Shown here: piece after piece, positions 7,092-17,130 of the stretch
Position numbering within the stretch: the first letter of the stretch is position 1
Layout of the letters: the number at the start of each line of letters is the position of its first letter
DNA from: Acidimicrobiaceae bacterium
GTDB lineage: Bacteria; Actinomycetota; Acidimicrobiia; Acidimicrobiales; RAAP-2
Reading direction: 5' to 3'
Assembly: GCA_027314705.1 (NCBI GenBank)
Contig: DAHVAJ010000043.1
Location: 1-36,154 of the forward strand
Length of the DNA stretch: 36,154 bases
Translations under genes and position numbers: made by a program
The notes under the pieces: model-generated
The model's input: only the letters and a program-made list of their open reading frames with translations
Database searches by the model: none
What the model was told of the DNA's origin: nothing

Positions 7092-9494
7092 TCAGGAGCT
7101 GATGGACACCAGCGGGGCGTTGAGGGGGGAGGCGGCCATCGAGCCCAGGAACGAGGCGTCGCCGAAGGCGAAGACCCCACCGTCCTTGGCGTCGAGCCAG
7201 TACCCGCCGCCCGAGGGCGTCGGCTGCACGCCGACCACGGCCCCGCCGAGTGCGTGTCCGGTCATGGCGCCCTCGAAGGGGGCGTCACCGTAGGCGAACA
7301 CGCCGCCGTCGGCGGCCACCAGCCAGTAGCCCCCACCGTCCGCCGAGGCGGCCATGCCCACGACCGGGCTGTTCAGAGGCTGCTGGTAGCGGGACCCGTG
7401 GGCCGCCGCGTCGCCGAAGTGGTAGACGTTGCCGTCCGCCCCGACCAGCCAGTACCCCTTCCCGTCGTGGGAGGCGGCCATGCCCACGACGGGTGCGGTC
7501 GCCCCGCCCCCGCCGAGCGACCCCTCGAAGGGGGCGTCGCCGAAGGCGAACACGCCGCCGTCGGCGGCCACCAGCCAGTAGCCCTTCCCGTCGGGGGAGG
7601 CGGCCATGCCCACGATGGGTGCGTTGAGCCGCAGTCCGCCCAGGGAGCCGTGGAAGCCGGCGTCGCCGAAGGCGAACACGCCGCCGTCGGACGCCGCCAT
7701 CCAGTAGCCGGCGTCATCGGGAGTGGCCGCGATGGCCACCTCCGGACCGTTCAGGTGCTTACCCGTCATCGCTCCGTAGAAGGCGGCCTGGCCGAAGGCG
7801 AACACGCCTCCGTCAGTGGCTGCCAGCCGGTAGCCCTGGCTCCCGGTGACCTGCTGGCCCCCCGACGTGCAGGAGGGCGAGTAGGCGCCCGTCCAGGTCA
7901 GCTTCACGTCGACCTCGGGTGGCGACCCCGCGTTGTTGAGCGTGATGAGGAACTGCGGGAGCGGGCTGGCGGTGCTGAGCCCGAGCGGGGCCAGGTTCAC
8001 CGATCCGGTGGCGTCGAGGTTCTGGTCGGGGATGCTCGGGATGGGGTTCCCGTTGAAGTCCTCGAAATGCACCGACCCCGAGCTGTACTGGCCGGGTGTG
8101 GGCACCAGCACCTGCAGCGACGTGTAGTTGGTCGGGATGCACTGGTTGAAGGGAGCCACCACGCTGGCGGCCAGCACCCGGACCGGCCCCTGCCCGCAGG
8201 ACCCGCCGCTGTAGGCGTCGAAGTTCTGGATCTGGGAGGTTCCCGAGTCGGAGTTCACCCAGATGCACGACGGACGTTGGGGATCCGCGTTCACGCTGTA
8301 GAGCAGGCTGAGCCCGGACAGGACCTTCGGGAAGTTCGTGCACGACGCCCCGGCCACAAAGTCGTAGCAGTCGACTTGGTTGGCGTTCCCGTCGGGGACG
8401 TAGACCCGGGCCCCGAGGGTGAGCGCGGGCCCGTTCCAGTTCCAGGTGGGTGTGACGGCGGTCGCCATCCCCGGTGGCGTGGCCGCCGAGGCGCCGTTGA
8501 GGCCGAAGCACGGCACGGCGGCGATCGGGATGCAGAACCCGGTCACCGCCCCGGTCGCGCCGAGCACCGGGAACGGTGCACCGCCGCACGTGGAGCAGTT
8601 CGAGGTGGACGGGTACCCGAGCGCCGTCGTCGAGACGGGCCAGCTGCCTGCGCACTGGCCACCGGTCGACACGTCGACGCAGGCCAGCTCGTCACCACCG
8701 CTCATGGTGACCGGGATGACGACCTGGCTGCCGAAGGCGGCGATGGACGGGGTCGGGAAGGTGCCGGACGCCACCGTGCCGGGCCCGAGGTCGACCGGCA
8801 CGGGCTGCGTCCCGCAGGCTGCCTCGGCGACCAGGTCGAAGCAGAGCAGGGTGTCCTCCGTGCCGGAGACGGTGCCGTTCACGCCGTTGAACGCGTACCA
8901 GTGGGTGCCCACGACCACCGGGTCGCTGATCCCGCTGATCCCACTGGAGTTGACGGGCGCGTCCCCGACGGCCGTGAGGGCAGTGAACCCGCAGAACCGC
9001 TGGGCGCCGGTGGCCGAGGCGGGGAGCGTGGTGTCGATGCACACCACGCCGCCGGTGCCGTCCGACACCCGGGTGGCGAAGACGAAGAGATGGCCGGTGG
9101 CCTGGTCCAGCCACAGCCCTGGCTGCGACGAGGAGGCGAATTCGGTGCCGCTCCCGTCCACGATGGTCTCCGGGGCGGGCCAGCAGGCGCTGGCGTCGGT
9201 CTGGAGATGGCAGGCCACCTGGAGGGTGGCCTGGTGGTGGAAGACGTTGTAGACGGCCGTCGGGGTGAAGGCCAGGCCCCAGCCGTCTCCGCCGGCCGAA
9301 CCGGCGAAGTTCGAGGCGGGCGGGGCCGGGATGTTGATCTGGGCCGAGTAAACGACCTGGCCCCCGGTGGCCGCGCCGGCCCGGGGGGCCGCCGCGACGG
9401 CGGCCCCGATCAGGACGCCGACGCCGACCACGGCGGCGAGTAGGGCCCGGACGACCGCCCGGACGGTGGTGGAAGTGGTGGTTCGTGTTGCCAT
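7092..9494 (-). CDS. secreted protein with Cys-rich N-terminal region and six GYW...DGGVFAFGDA repeats
   Basis: An 800-residue exported protein of unknown function. Residues 1-42 form a signal peptide: an Arg/Thr-rich start, a long Ala/Val/Leu core and a probable cleavage after RAGA. Residues about 45-545 form an extracellular region with many Cys residues, often spaced in pairs, as in NCSTCGG and FCIPIAAVPCF; I recognise no family in it. The last 250 residues are six tandem repeats of 42 residues, each with GYWLVAADGGVFAFGDA, a Gly-Ser turn, LNAPVVGMAAS and DGKG. The pattern suggests a beta-propeller or solenoid; I associate it with surface proteins of Acidimicrobiia. The ATG at 9494 has GGAGG at good spacing. 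Likely monocistronic: it is closed by a hairpin at 7032-7070. Confidence 0.85.
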   Translation of the reverse strand: MATRTTTSTTVRAVVRALLAAVVGVGVLIGAAVAAAPRAGAATGGQVVYSAQINIPAPPASNFAGSAGGDGWGLAFTPTAVYNVFHHQATLQVACHLQTDASACWPAPETIVDGSGTEFASSSQPGLWLDQATGHLFVFATRVSDGTGGVVCIDTTLPASATGAQRFCGFTALTAVGDAPVNSSGISGISDPVVVGTHWYAFNGVNGTVSGTEDTLLCFDLVAEAACGTQPVPVDLGPGTVASGTFPTPSIAAFGSQVVIPVTMSGGDELACVDVSTGGQCAGSWPVSTTALGYPSTSNCSTCGGAPFPVLGATGAVTGFCIPIAAVPCFGLNGASAATPPGMATAVTPTWNWNGPALTLGARVYVPDGNANQVDCYDFVAGASCTNFPKVLSGLSLLYSVNADPQRPSCIWVNSDSGTSQIQNFDAYSGGSCGQGPVRVLAASVVAPFNQCIPTNYTSLQVLVPTPGQYSSGSVHFEDFNGNPIPSIPDQNLDATGSVNLAPLGLSTASPLPQFLITLNNAGSPPEVDVKLTWTGAYSPSCTSGGQQVTGSQGYRLAATDGGVFAFGQAAFYGAMTGKHLNGPEVAIAATPDDAGYWMAASDGGVFAFGDAGFHGSLGGLRLNAPIVGMAASPDGKGYWLVAADGGVFAFGDAPFEGSLGGGGATAPVVGMAASHDGKGYWLVGADGNVYHFGDAAAHGSRYQQPLNSPVVGMAASADGGGYWLVAADGGVFAYGDAPFEGAMTGHALGGAVVGVQPTPSGGGYWLDAKDGGVFAFGDASFLGSMAASPLNAPLVSISS
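7095..7841. repeat. six tandem 126-nt (42-residue) coding repeats
   Basis: Six in-frame copies at the C-terminus of the secreted protein; the last is about five residues short. The DNA copies are similar but not identical: several share GGGGGCGTCACC-like and GCCGAAGGCGAACACGCC-like segments on the plus strand. Copy 4 is the most diverged, reading DGNVYHFGDAA in place of DGGVFAFGDAP. Confidence 0.9.
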
Positions 9495-9839
9495 GGACGC
9501 CTCCGCTCAAGCTGCCCACAGCCCGCCAGGCCCAACGTCCGCCGCCAGGCCGCGCCGGGTGTGTGGTCCCGATCGCATCTGCACCTGCACACCCGACCCC
9601 GAGGGACCGGGCGTGCCCGACGGTAGCGTGATGCGACCATATGCGCACGTGGAACAGGAGTTTTCCCACGGAACGTGTCGGTCCTGTCACACCCCAGACG
9701 TCGGATCGAGCCCGCGGTGGGGCCGGAGGAGGGCCGTCCCTCGGAACGGCACCGTCCTCCCGGTCGGGATCCCCTCGCGACGGCGCCCCCTCACCGAGGG
9801 GCGCGCCGTGCACCGGACCCGGCCCGAGCCGGGCGGCGC
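9495..9839. other. 345-nt intergenic region between clpC and the secreted repeat protein
   Basis: No gene is apparent. The clpC-proximal end (9783-9833) holds two hairpins described separately. The part nearest 9494 must hold the promoter of the secreted protein. It is locally richer in A and T around 9640-9670 (TTTTCCC, CATATG), but I cannot fix a -10 and -35 pair. Confidence 0.6.
9783..9833 (-). terminator. probable clpC terminator (two hairpins)
   Basis: Just after the clpC stop (9840) lies CCCGGC-CCGA-GCCGGG (9818-9833), a six-pair hairpin. It is followed on the minus strand by GCGCCCCTC-GGT-GAGGGG, continuing GCGC with one bulged G (about 9783-9804), a nine-pair stem with a three-base loop. 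There is no T-run. Confidence 0.55.
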
Positions 9840-12395
<2,556 letters not shown>

Positions 12396-12432
12396 TCCAC
12401 CGCCTCCATCCGCGGTCAGCTACTGCCCCCGA

Positions 12433-12438
12433 AGTCTA
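12433..12438 (-). promoter_or_regulatory. possible clpC promoter, -10 TAGACT
   Basis: TAGACT on the minus strand, about 38 nt before the clpC GTG, fits TAnnnT and predicts a leader of about 30 nt carrying the GGAGG. The upstream -35 region (GTGCGG at 17-nt spacing) is weak. I see no clear HspR, CtsR or ClgR operator. Confidence 0.35.
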
Positions 12439-12509
12439 CAGGCGGCGGTGTCTTCCGCACTCGCACGACCACCGGGGCACGGCATGCATCGGTCATCGGC
12501 AGACTCGCC

Positions 12510-12515
12510 TATCGT
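12510..12515 (+). promoter_or_regulatory. possible promoter of the polyprenyl synthase gene, -10 TATCGT
   Basis: TATCGT lies 9 nt before the GTG at 12525. An in-frame TAG at 12519-12521 excludes any earlier start, and the only purine-rich stretch abuts the GTG. A leaderless or near-leaderless message is therefore likely; the spacing is longer than the 6-7 nt seen at other genes here. Confidence 0.4.
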
Positions 12516-12524
12516 CTGTAGGAA

Positions 12525-13502
12525 GTGAACGTCGTCGACCTTCTGGGCCTGCCCGCACTCGAAGACCAGCTGACCCGACTCGAGCCGCTCCTCGTCGAGT
12601 CGGTCGTGACCGGGGACGGGTTCCTGGACGAGGTCACCACCCACCTCCTCTCGGCCGGAGGCAAGCGGCTCCGCCCCCTGCTGGCCCTGGCCACGGCCAC
12701 ATCCGGGACCCGGGACGCCACCCGGGAGGACCTGCTCGGGGCGGTGGCCGTCGAGCTCGTCCACCTGGCCTCGCTCTACCACGACGACGTCATGGACGAG
12801 GCCACCATGCGCCGGAACGTCGAGAGCGTCAACTCGCGATTCGGCAACCTGGTGGCCATCGTGGCTGGCGACTACCTGCTGGCCCGCTCGGCCGAGATCG
12901 CCGCGGGCCTGGGCACCGAGATCGCCGCCCTCCTGGCCTCGACCCTGGGCGACCTGTGCCAGGGGCAGGTGGCCGAGGTCCGGGCCGCCTACCGGGTCGA
13001 CCGGACCCGGAAGGAGTACACGGTGGCCATCGCCGGGAAGACCGCCGCCCTCATGGCCACCTCCTGCCGGATCGGTGCCCTGACCGCCGGCCTCCCCAGG
13101 GAGGACGTGGACGCCTTCACCGTCTTCGGTCGCTCCTTCGGGATGATCTTCCAGGTACGCGACGACATCCTCGACGTCGTCGGTACCGAGGAGGAGTTGG
13201 GCAAGCCGGCCGGCCAGGACCTGGCCGAAGGGATCTACACCCTTCCGGTCCTGGTGACCCTGGCCGACCCGGTCCACGGCCCCGAGCTCACGACGCTCCT
13301 CGGCCAGCCCCTCGACCAGCCCGAACGCGAGAAGGCCCGCACCATCGTGGCCGACTCCGGCGCCATCACCGCCTCGATCGGGGTCGCCCGGGCCTACGCC
13401 GCCGAGGCGGCCGAGGCGGCCCTGGCCGGGCCCTCCCCGGAGTTGGCCGCCGGACTGGCCAAGCTGGCCCACTCGCTCGTCGACGACCTGCCCGGCGCCT
13501 GA
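12525..13502 (+). CDS. long-chain polyprenyl diphosphate synthase
   Basis: All-trans prenyl chain elongation from IPP and an allylic diphosphate, most likely making the side chain of menaquinone. 325 residues. Visible: GGKRLRP (45-51) for IPP binding; the first Asp-rich motif DDVMD (87-91), followed by RR; QGQV near 146; the second Asp-rich motif DDILD (213-217); GLAKLA near the end. The residue five before the first Asp is Ala82, a small side chain consistent with a product longer than C20. Actinobacteria usually make C40-C45 menaquinones, so hepta- to nona-prenyl is plausible; the exact length is not deducible. Stand-alone gene, divergent from clpC, convergent with the DinB-like gene 22 nt away. 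Confidence 0.92.
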   Translation: MNVVDLLGLPALEDQLTRLEPLLVESVVTGDGFLDEVTTHLLSAGGKRLRPLLALATATSGTRDATREDLLGAVAVELVHLASLYHDDVMDEATMRRNVESVNSRFGNLVAIVAGDYLLARSAEIAAGLGTEIAALLASTLGDLCQGQVAEVRAAYRVDRTRKEYTVAIAGKTAALMATSCRIGALTAGLPREDVDAFTVFGRSFGMIFQVRDDILDVVGTEEELGKPAGQDLAEGIYTLPVLVTLADPVHGPELTTLLGQPLDQPEREKARTIVADSGAITASIGVARAYAAEAAEAALAGPSPELAAGLAKLAHSLVDDLPGA

Positions 13503-13524
13503 CCCGCCGCGGTCGGCCGGGGGC

Positions 13525-14133
13525 TCAGGAGGTCATGCCGCCCAGCCCGACCAGGCCCCGCGCCAGTTCGATCTCCCCCAGGTGGCGCAGCCCGTGCTGG
13601 TAGATCCAGCACTCCGCGGCGTCGAGGAGGGTGACCCCCTGCGGTCCTGCCACCCGGGCGCTGTAGGTGGTGGCGATCTGCTCGGGGAAGGGTCGGGCCA
13701 CGACCACCCGCCCGAGGTCGGCCGCGGGGAGCCCGGCCAGCCACCGCTCGGTCCGGGCGAAGACGGCGGCCATGTACTCCTGGAAGGCCCCGTAGTCGCC
13801 GATCCGCTGGTGCACCATGTCCTCCACGGTCCGGTGCTTGCCGTGGTCGGGGATGGCCGGGCGGACGCGCCGCTCCCAGTTCTCGTCCCAGATGGGCGGG
13901 ACACCGGTCATGAGCAGGAACGAGGCGTCCATCATGTTCACGATGTGGAAGAGGCTGAAGGCGATGGGCAGGACGCCGGCGCGTTCGAAGTGGTTCACCT
14001 GGTCGAGGTCCATGGTGGCGACGGCGTCCTCGTACAGGGAGTGCAAGGCCCGCATCCTCCGCCGCAGCGAGTCGAGCACGAGGGCCGCGGTCGGTTCGGT
14101 CGCGGTCGGTTCGGCCGCGGTCGGTTCGGGCAT
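13525..14133 (-). CDS. DinB-like four-helix metalloprotein
   Basis: 202 residues from the ATG at 14133. The DinB/YfiT superfamily is recognised by an LRRRMRALHSLYEDAV helix, FHIVNMMDASFLLMTG with a His in the second helix, and the C-terminal YQHGLRHLGEIELARGL, typical of the last helix; two or three His residues would bind a metal. Superfamily members act in thiol chemistry (mycothiol- or bacillithiol-dependent transferases, the EgtB N-domain), but the role here cannot be assigned. The N-terminus contains three copies of a 15-nt unit encoding EPTAA. The frame is open for 30 more codons upstream, but these run through the promoter region and are rejected. It faces the TetR operon across the quasi-palindrome at 14194-14233 and is probably regulated with it. 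Confidence 0.78.
   Translation of the reverse strand: MPEPTAAEPTATEPTAALVLDSLRRRMRALHSLYEDAVATMDLDQVNHFERAGVLPIAFSLFHIVNMMDASFLLMTGVPPIWDENWERRVRPAIPDHGKHRTVEDMVHQRIGDYGAFQEYMAAVFARTERWLAGLPAADLGRVVVARPFPEQIATTYSARVAGPQGVTLLDAAECWIYQHGLRHLGEIELARGLVGLGGMTS
14084..14130. repeat. 15-nt unit in three tandem copies, start of the DinB-like gene
   Basis: Three copies of GCGGTCGGTTCGG plus two variable bases on the plus strand encode EPTAA, EPTAT and EPTAA just after the start codon. Multiples of three keep the frame. Confidence 0.75.
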
Positions 14134-14193
14134 GACCACTCCCTTCGGGCCCGGCGGGGCCGCCCTCGGCGCCGGTGTCCCGGCACCGCGGCC

Positions 14194-14233
14194 AGGGTAA
14201 ACACTTGTCATCGGTACTGTCAACTGTTACCCT
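14194..14233. promoter_or_regulatory. mirror-symmetric divergent promoter/operator (DinB-like gene and TetR operon)
   Basis: A 40-nt quasi-palindrome. The left arm AGGGTAAACACTTGTCA (14194-14210) and the right arm TGTCAACTGTTACCCT (14218-14233) match as inverted copies with one gap and two mismatches around a 7-nt centre. It contains two promoters: plus strand TTGTCA (14205-14210), 17 nt, TACCCT (14228-14233); minus strand TTGACA (14218-14223), 18 nt, TACCCT (14194-14199). Each -35 lies in one arm and each -10 in the other. It is the obvious site for the TetR-type protein encoded next door, which would then repress both directions and itself. Confidence 0.75.
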
Positions 14234-14348
14234 GACGGGTCGGTCCACCCCCGGGACCGTCCGCCTCGGGACCGCCCGGCGTCGCCGGGGCCGCAGGGGG
14301 GCGTGGTACCTCCGACGGGCGAGGCACCGACCGGGAGAGGACGTGCTG

Positions 14349-14420
14349 ATGCAGCTCGACGCCGACCGCAGCGGACATCGCCGGTGGTGGCGGCCGAACC
14401 GGCGGGCGGTTCGCCGGTGA
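14349..14420 (+). CDS. possible 23-codon leader ORF before the TetR gene
   Basis: ATG at 14349, with GAGAGGA about 6 nt upstream, opens a short frame whose TGA (14418-14420) overlaps the GTG start of the TetR gene (GTGA). Nearly all third positions are G or C, unlike the TetR frame over the same stretch, which shows many A/T third positions. The peptide is basic, with a Trp pair (RRWWRPNRRAVRR at the end). It may serve only to couple translation; a product function is not suggested. Confidence 0.35.
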   Translation: MQLDADRSGHRRWWRPNRRAVRR

Positions 14421-15142
14421 CCCCGCCGAAGGGCCCGCCGGCCGCGGCGGACGACCCCGGTGGCCTCACCGCCCTCCTGTCCGACGCCGCCCTCCTGTCC
14501 GACGCCGACCTCCTGTCCGACGCCGCCCCGCCGGACGCCGCCGCCCCGGAGACGGACGGCCGCAGGTTGCGGCGGGCCCTCAACCGGGAGGCCGTCGTCG
14601 ACGCCCTGCTGGACCTCTACCGCGAGGGCAACCTCCGGCCCGGAACCGACGAGATCGCCGAACGGGCCGGTCTCTCGCCCCGCTCGCTCTTCCGGTATTT
14701 CGAGGACACGGACGACCTGACCAACGAGGCCGTCGCCCGCCAGCACGCCCGGGCCCTCCCCCTCGTGCCCATCGACGCCGGGCGGGACGCGCCCTTCGAG
14801 GTCCGGGTGCGGGCCGTCGTCGACCAGCGGTTCCGGTTGTTCGAGGTCGTGGGACAGGCGGCGCTCGTGTCCCGACTGCGCGCCCCGTTCCAGGCCCGTC
14901 TGGCCCGCAACCTCCGCCGGAACCGGGAGTTCCTGCGGGGCCAGCTCCGGAGCCTGTTCGCCGCGGAGCTGGCCGCCATGCCCGAGGACCGGGCCGCGGC
15001 GGCGTTGGCCGGGGCCGACGTGCTCGCCGGCTTCGAGTCCTACCGGCTCCTCACCGTCGACCAGGGCCACCCGGCCGAGCGGGCCAAGGAGCTCCTGGCC
15101 GGGGCCCTCGGGGTCCTCCTCACCCCGGACGGGGCCCGGTGA
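14417..15142 (+). CDS. TetR/AcrR family transcriptional regulator
   Basis: 241 residues from the GTG at 14417. After about 60 low-complexity residues comes a TetR DNA-binding domain: LNREAVVDALLDLYREG, then the helix-turn-helix TDEIAERAGLSPRSLFRYFEDTDDL. A mostly helical ligand/dimer domain follows. The frame is open back to a GTG at 14303, but codon third positions are not G/C-biased before 14417, and the 14417 GTG overlaps a short leader ORF. The N-terminal extension is unusually long and holds the LLSDAA repeat, so part may be dispensable. It is the first long gene of an operon with SRPBCC, sulfatase and propeller-like genes, and the likely repressor at 14194-14233. The ligand is unknown. 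Confidence 0.85.
   Translation: MTPPKGPPAAADDPGGLTALLSDAALLSDADLLSDAAPPDAAAPETDGRRLRRALNREAVVDALLDLYREGNLRPGTDEIAERAGLSPRSLFRYFEDTDDLTNEAVARQHARALPLVPIDAGRDAPFEVRVRAVVDQRFRLFEVVGQAALVSRLRAPFQARLARNLRRNREFLRGQLRSLFAAELAAMPEDRAAAALAGADVLAGFESYRLLTVDQGHPAERAKELLAGALGVLLTPDGAR
14474..14527. repeat. 18-nt unit in three tandem copies in the TetR gene
   Basis: Three copies of CTCCTGTCCGACGCCGMC (14474-14491, 14492-14509, 14510-14527) encode LLSDAA, LLSDAD and LLSDAA in the N-terminal extension ahead of the DNA-binding domain. Confidence 0.9.
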
Positions 15143-15549
15143 CGGCCCGGCGGGGCAGCGTCCGCCACGAGGTCCGGCTGGCCTGCACCCCGGAGAGGGT
15201 CTGGGGCCTGGTCGGCTCGGCCGAGCGGCTGGCCGAGTGGTTCCCGGGCGTGACGTCGTGCACCGTCCACGGGGACGTGCGCACGGTCGTCACCGGGGCC
15301 GGGCTGCCGATGCCCGAACAGATCCTCACCGTCGACCAGCACCTCCGGCGCTTCCAGTACCGGATCACCGCACCCCTCTTCATCGAGCACCTGAGCACCA
15401 TCGACGTCCACGACCTGGGCGACGGCACCAGCCTGGTCGTCTACAGCGTCGACGCCGAGCCGGCCCCGCTGGCCCTGGTCATCGGGGGTGCCGCCCGTGC
15501 CGCCCTGCTCGGCCTGCCCGACGTCCTCGGCCTGGCGTCACCGCGCTGA
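15139..15549 (+). CDS. SRPBCC (START/Bet v 1-like) family protein
   Basis: 136 residues. The pattern is that of a polyketide cyclase/START-like ligand-binding barrel: an RHEVRLACTPERVWGLVG opening strand and helix, AEWFPG, then successive beta strands (RTVVTGAGL, FQYRITAPLF, TSLVVYSVDAEP) and a long C-terminal Ala/Leu helix. Such proteins bind or transform hydrophobic small molecules or act as carriers; nothing here fixes the ligand. The GTG start at 15139 overlaps the TetR stop by 4 nt, so it is coupled to the regulator. It precedes the sulfatase by 39 nt. The C-terminus is short compared with the 140-150 residues usual in the family. Confidence 0.8.
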   Translation: MTARRGSVRHEVRLACTPERVWGLVGSAERLAEWFPGVTSCTVHGDVRTVVTGAGLPMPEQILTVDQHLRRFQYRITAPLFIEHLSTIDVHDLGDGTSLVVYSVDAEPAPLALVIGGAARAALLGLPDVLGLASPR

Positions 15550-15588
15550 CCCGCCGGCACCGCCGCACGCCACCGGAAAGGAGCCCCC

Positions 15589-17130
15589 GTGGCCCGCAAG
15601 ATCCTCCTCGTCACCACCGATCAGCAGCGCTACGACACACTCGGGTGCAACGGCGGGTCCGTGGCCCGGACCCCCGTGGTCGACGCCCTCGCCGCCGGCG
15701 GGGTCCGCTACGAACGGGCCCACCCGCAGTCGGTGGTGTGCATGCCGTCGCGCTCGACCATCCTCACCGGCCAGCACCCGACCACCCACGGCGTCTGGAT
15801 GAACGGTGTGCCGCTCCCGGCGAACGCCCCCTCCGTGGCCGGCCTCCTCCACGACGCCGGCTACCGGACCGCCCTCGTGGGCAAGGCCCACTTCGAGCCC
15901 TACCTCGACCCCTTCCTCCGATTCCCGGAGAACGCCGTCCCACCGTCGGGCACCCCGGTGGGCGGCACCCACCGGGGGTTCGAGCACCTCGAGACCGCCA
16001 CCCACGGCGTCATGGGCCCGCTCCACTACGCCCGCTGGATCCGGACGGAGCACCCCGAGGCGGTGGACGGCTTCTACGCCACGCTCGACGCCTCCCTCCA
16101 GGTCAACGCGGCCGGCGGCGGTGACACCGGCGCCCCCCAGGTCAAGGTGAACCCCGTCGACCGCGGGTGCTACCACACCGACTGGGTGGCCGACCGCACG
16201 ATCGCCTGGCTCGACTCGCTCGCCGCCGACGACGACTGGTTCTGCTGGATGAGCTTCCCCGACCCCCACCACCCCTGGGATCCGCCGGAGTCCGAGGTCG
16301 GCCGCATCGACTGGCGGGAGGTCCCCCTTCCGGCCGGCTACCCCGAGGACCGGGCGCAGCGGGAGGCCATCCTCGACGCCAAGCCCCGGCACTGGCGGGC
16401 CTGGTACGACGGCACCCTGGTCTCCAACTACGAGGCACCGGCGGCGTGGGTCCCGGCCACCCTCACCGCCGACCAGGTCCGGGAGGTCAACGCCCGGAAC
16501 GCCGTCGAGTGCGAGCTGGTCGACGAGGCGCTCGGCCGGGTCCTGGCCCGGATCGGCGAGCGCGGCTGGGGCGACGACACCGACGTCGTCTTCACCACCG
16601 ACCACGGGGAGCTCCAGGGCGACTTCGGCCTCCTCTTCAAGGGCCCCTACCACGTCGACGGCCTCCTGCGCCTGCCCCTGGTGTGGCGGCCCGCCCCCTC
16701 GGTGGGCGCGGTGCCGGCCGTCGTGCCCGGTCCGGTCGGCCTGGTCGACCTGGCCCCGACCCTCTGCGCCATCGCCGGCCTCGAGCCGCCCGGGTGGATG
16801 GAAGGGCGACCGCTGCCCGTCGACGGCGCCGATGCCGCGGCCCGGGGGTTCGAGCGGGTCCTCACCGAGTGGGACAGCGAGCTCTTCGGGACCGAGGTCC
16901 ACCTCCGCACGCTCATGCGCGACCGGTGGGTGTGCACCGTCTACCTCCCCGGCACCAGCCACGACGGGTCCGAGGGTGAGCTCTACGACCTCGTCGACGA
17001 CCCGCTCCAGCGGGTCAACCGGTGGGACGACCCGGCCGTCCGGAGCCTCCGCACCGACCTGGTGGCCGACCTCTGGGACGCCCAACCACCGGCCCGGGCC
17101 GACCGCCTGGCTCTGGAGGCACCCGTGTGA
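15589..17130 (+). CDS. sulfatase (type I, formylglycine-dependent, alkaline phosphatase superfamily)
   Basis: Hydrolyses a sulfate ester, or possibly a phosphonate or phosphate ester as relatives do. 513 residues. Metal site D11-Q12 (TTDQQRYDTLG); catalytic CMPSR (51-55), whose Cys51 would be converted to formylglycine; ILTGQHPTTHG after it; Lys99 and His101 in GKAHF; FPDPHHPWDPP near 223-233; second metal motif D338-H339 (FTTDHGE). There is no signal peptide, so it should act in the cytoplasm on an imported or internal substrate. A formylglycine-generating enzyme is needed and is not visible in the window; EgtB shares that fold but is not one. GTG start with AAAGGAG 5-6 nt upstream. Its stop overlaps the next gene (GTGA). 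Confidence 0.92.
   Translation: MARKILLVTTDQQRYDTLGCNGGSVARTPVVDALAAGGVRYERAHPQSVVCMPSRSTILTGQHPTTHGVWMNGVPLPANAPSVAGLLHDAGYRTALVGKAHFEPYLDPFLRFPENAVPPSGTPVGGTHRGFEHLETATHGVMGPLHYARWIRTEHPEAVDGFYATLDASLQVNAAGGGDTGAPQVKVNPVDRGCYHTDWVADRTIAWLDSLAADDDWFCWMSFPDPHHPWDPPESEVGRIDWREVPLPAGYPEDRAQREAILDAKPRHWRAWYDGTLVSNYEAPAAWVPATLTADQVREVNARNAVECELVDEALGRVLARIGERGWGDDTDVVFTTDHGELQGDFGLLFKGPYHVDGLLRLPLVWRPAPSVGAVPAVVPGPVGLVDLAPTLCAIAGLEPPGWMEGRPLPVDGADAAARGFERVLTEWDSELFGTEVHLRTLMRDRWVCTVYLPGTSHDGSEGELYDLVDDPLQRVNRWDDPAVRSLRTDLVADLWDAQPPARADRLALEAPV

Noticed and set aside
4322-7102. A 926-codon open frame on the plus strand opposite disA and radA
   Set aside because: It begins inside carD and spans two well-supported minus-strand genes; there are no motifs.
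7095-7841. Six repeats considered as a DNA-level array or recombination site
   Set aside because: Periodicity of 126 nt is in frame and the protein repeat explains it fully.
12396-12524. SigR-type promoter (GGAAT...GTT) before clpC
   Set aside because: A GGAAG is present but the spacing and second element do not fit.
14303-14416. N-terminal extension of the TetR protein from the GTG at 14303
   Set aside because: Third codon positions in this stretch include many A and T, unlike true coding sequence here, whereas they become G/C-rich from 14417.
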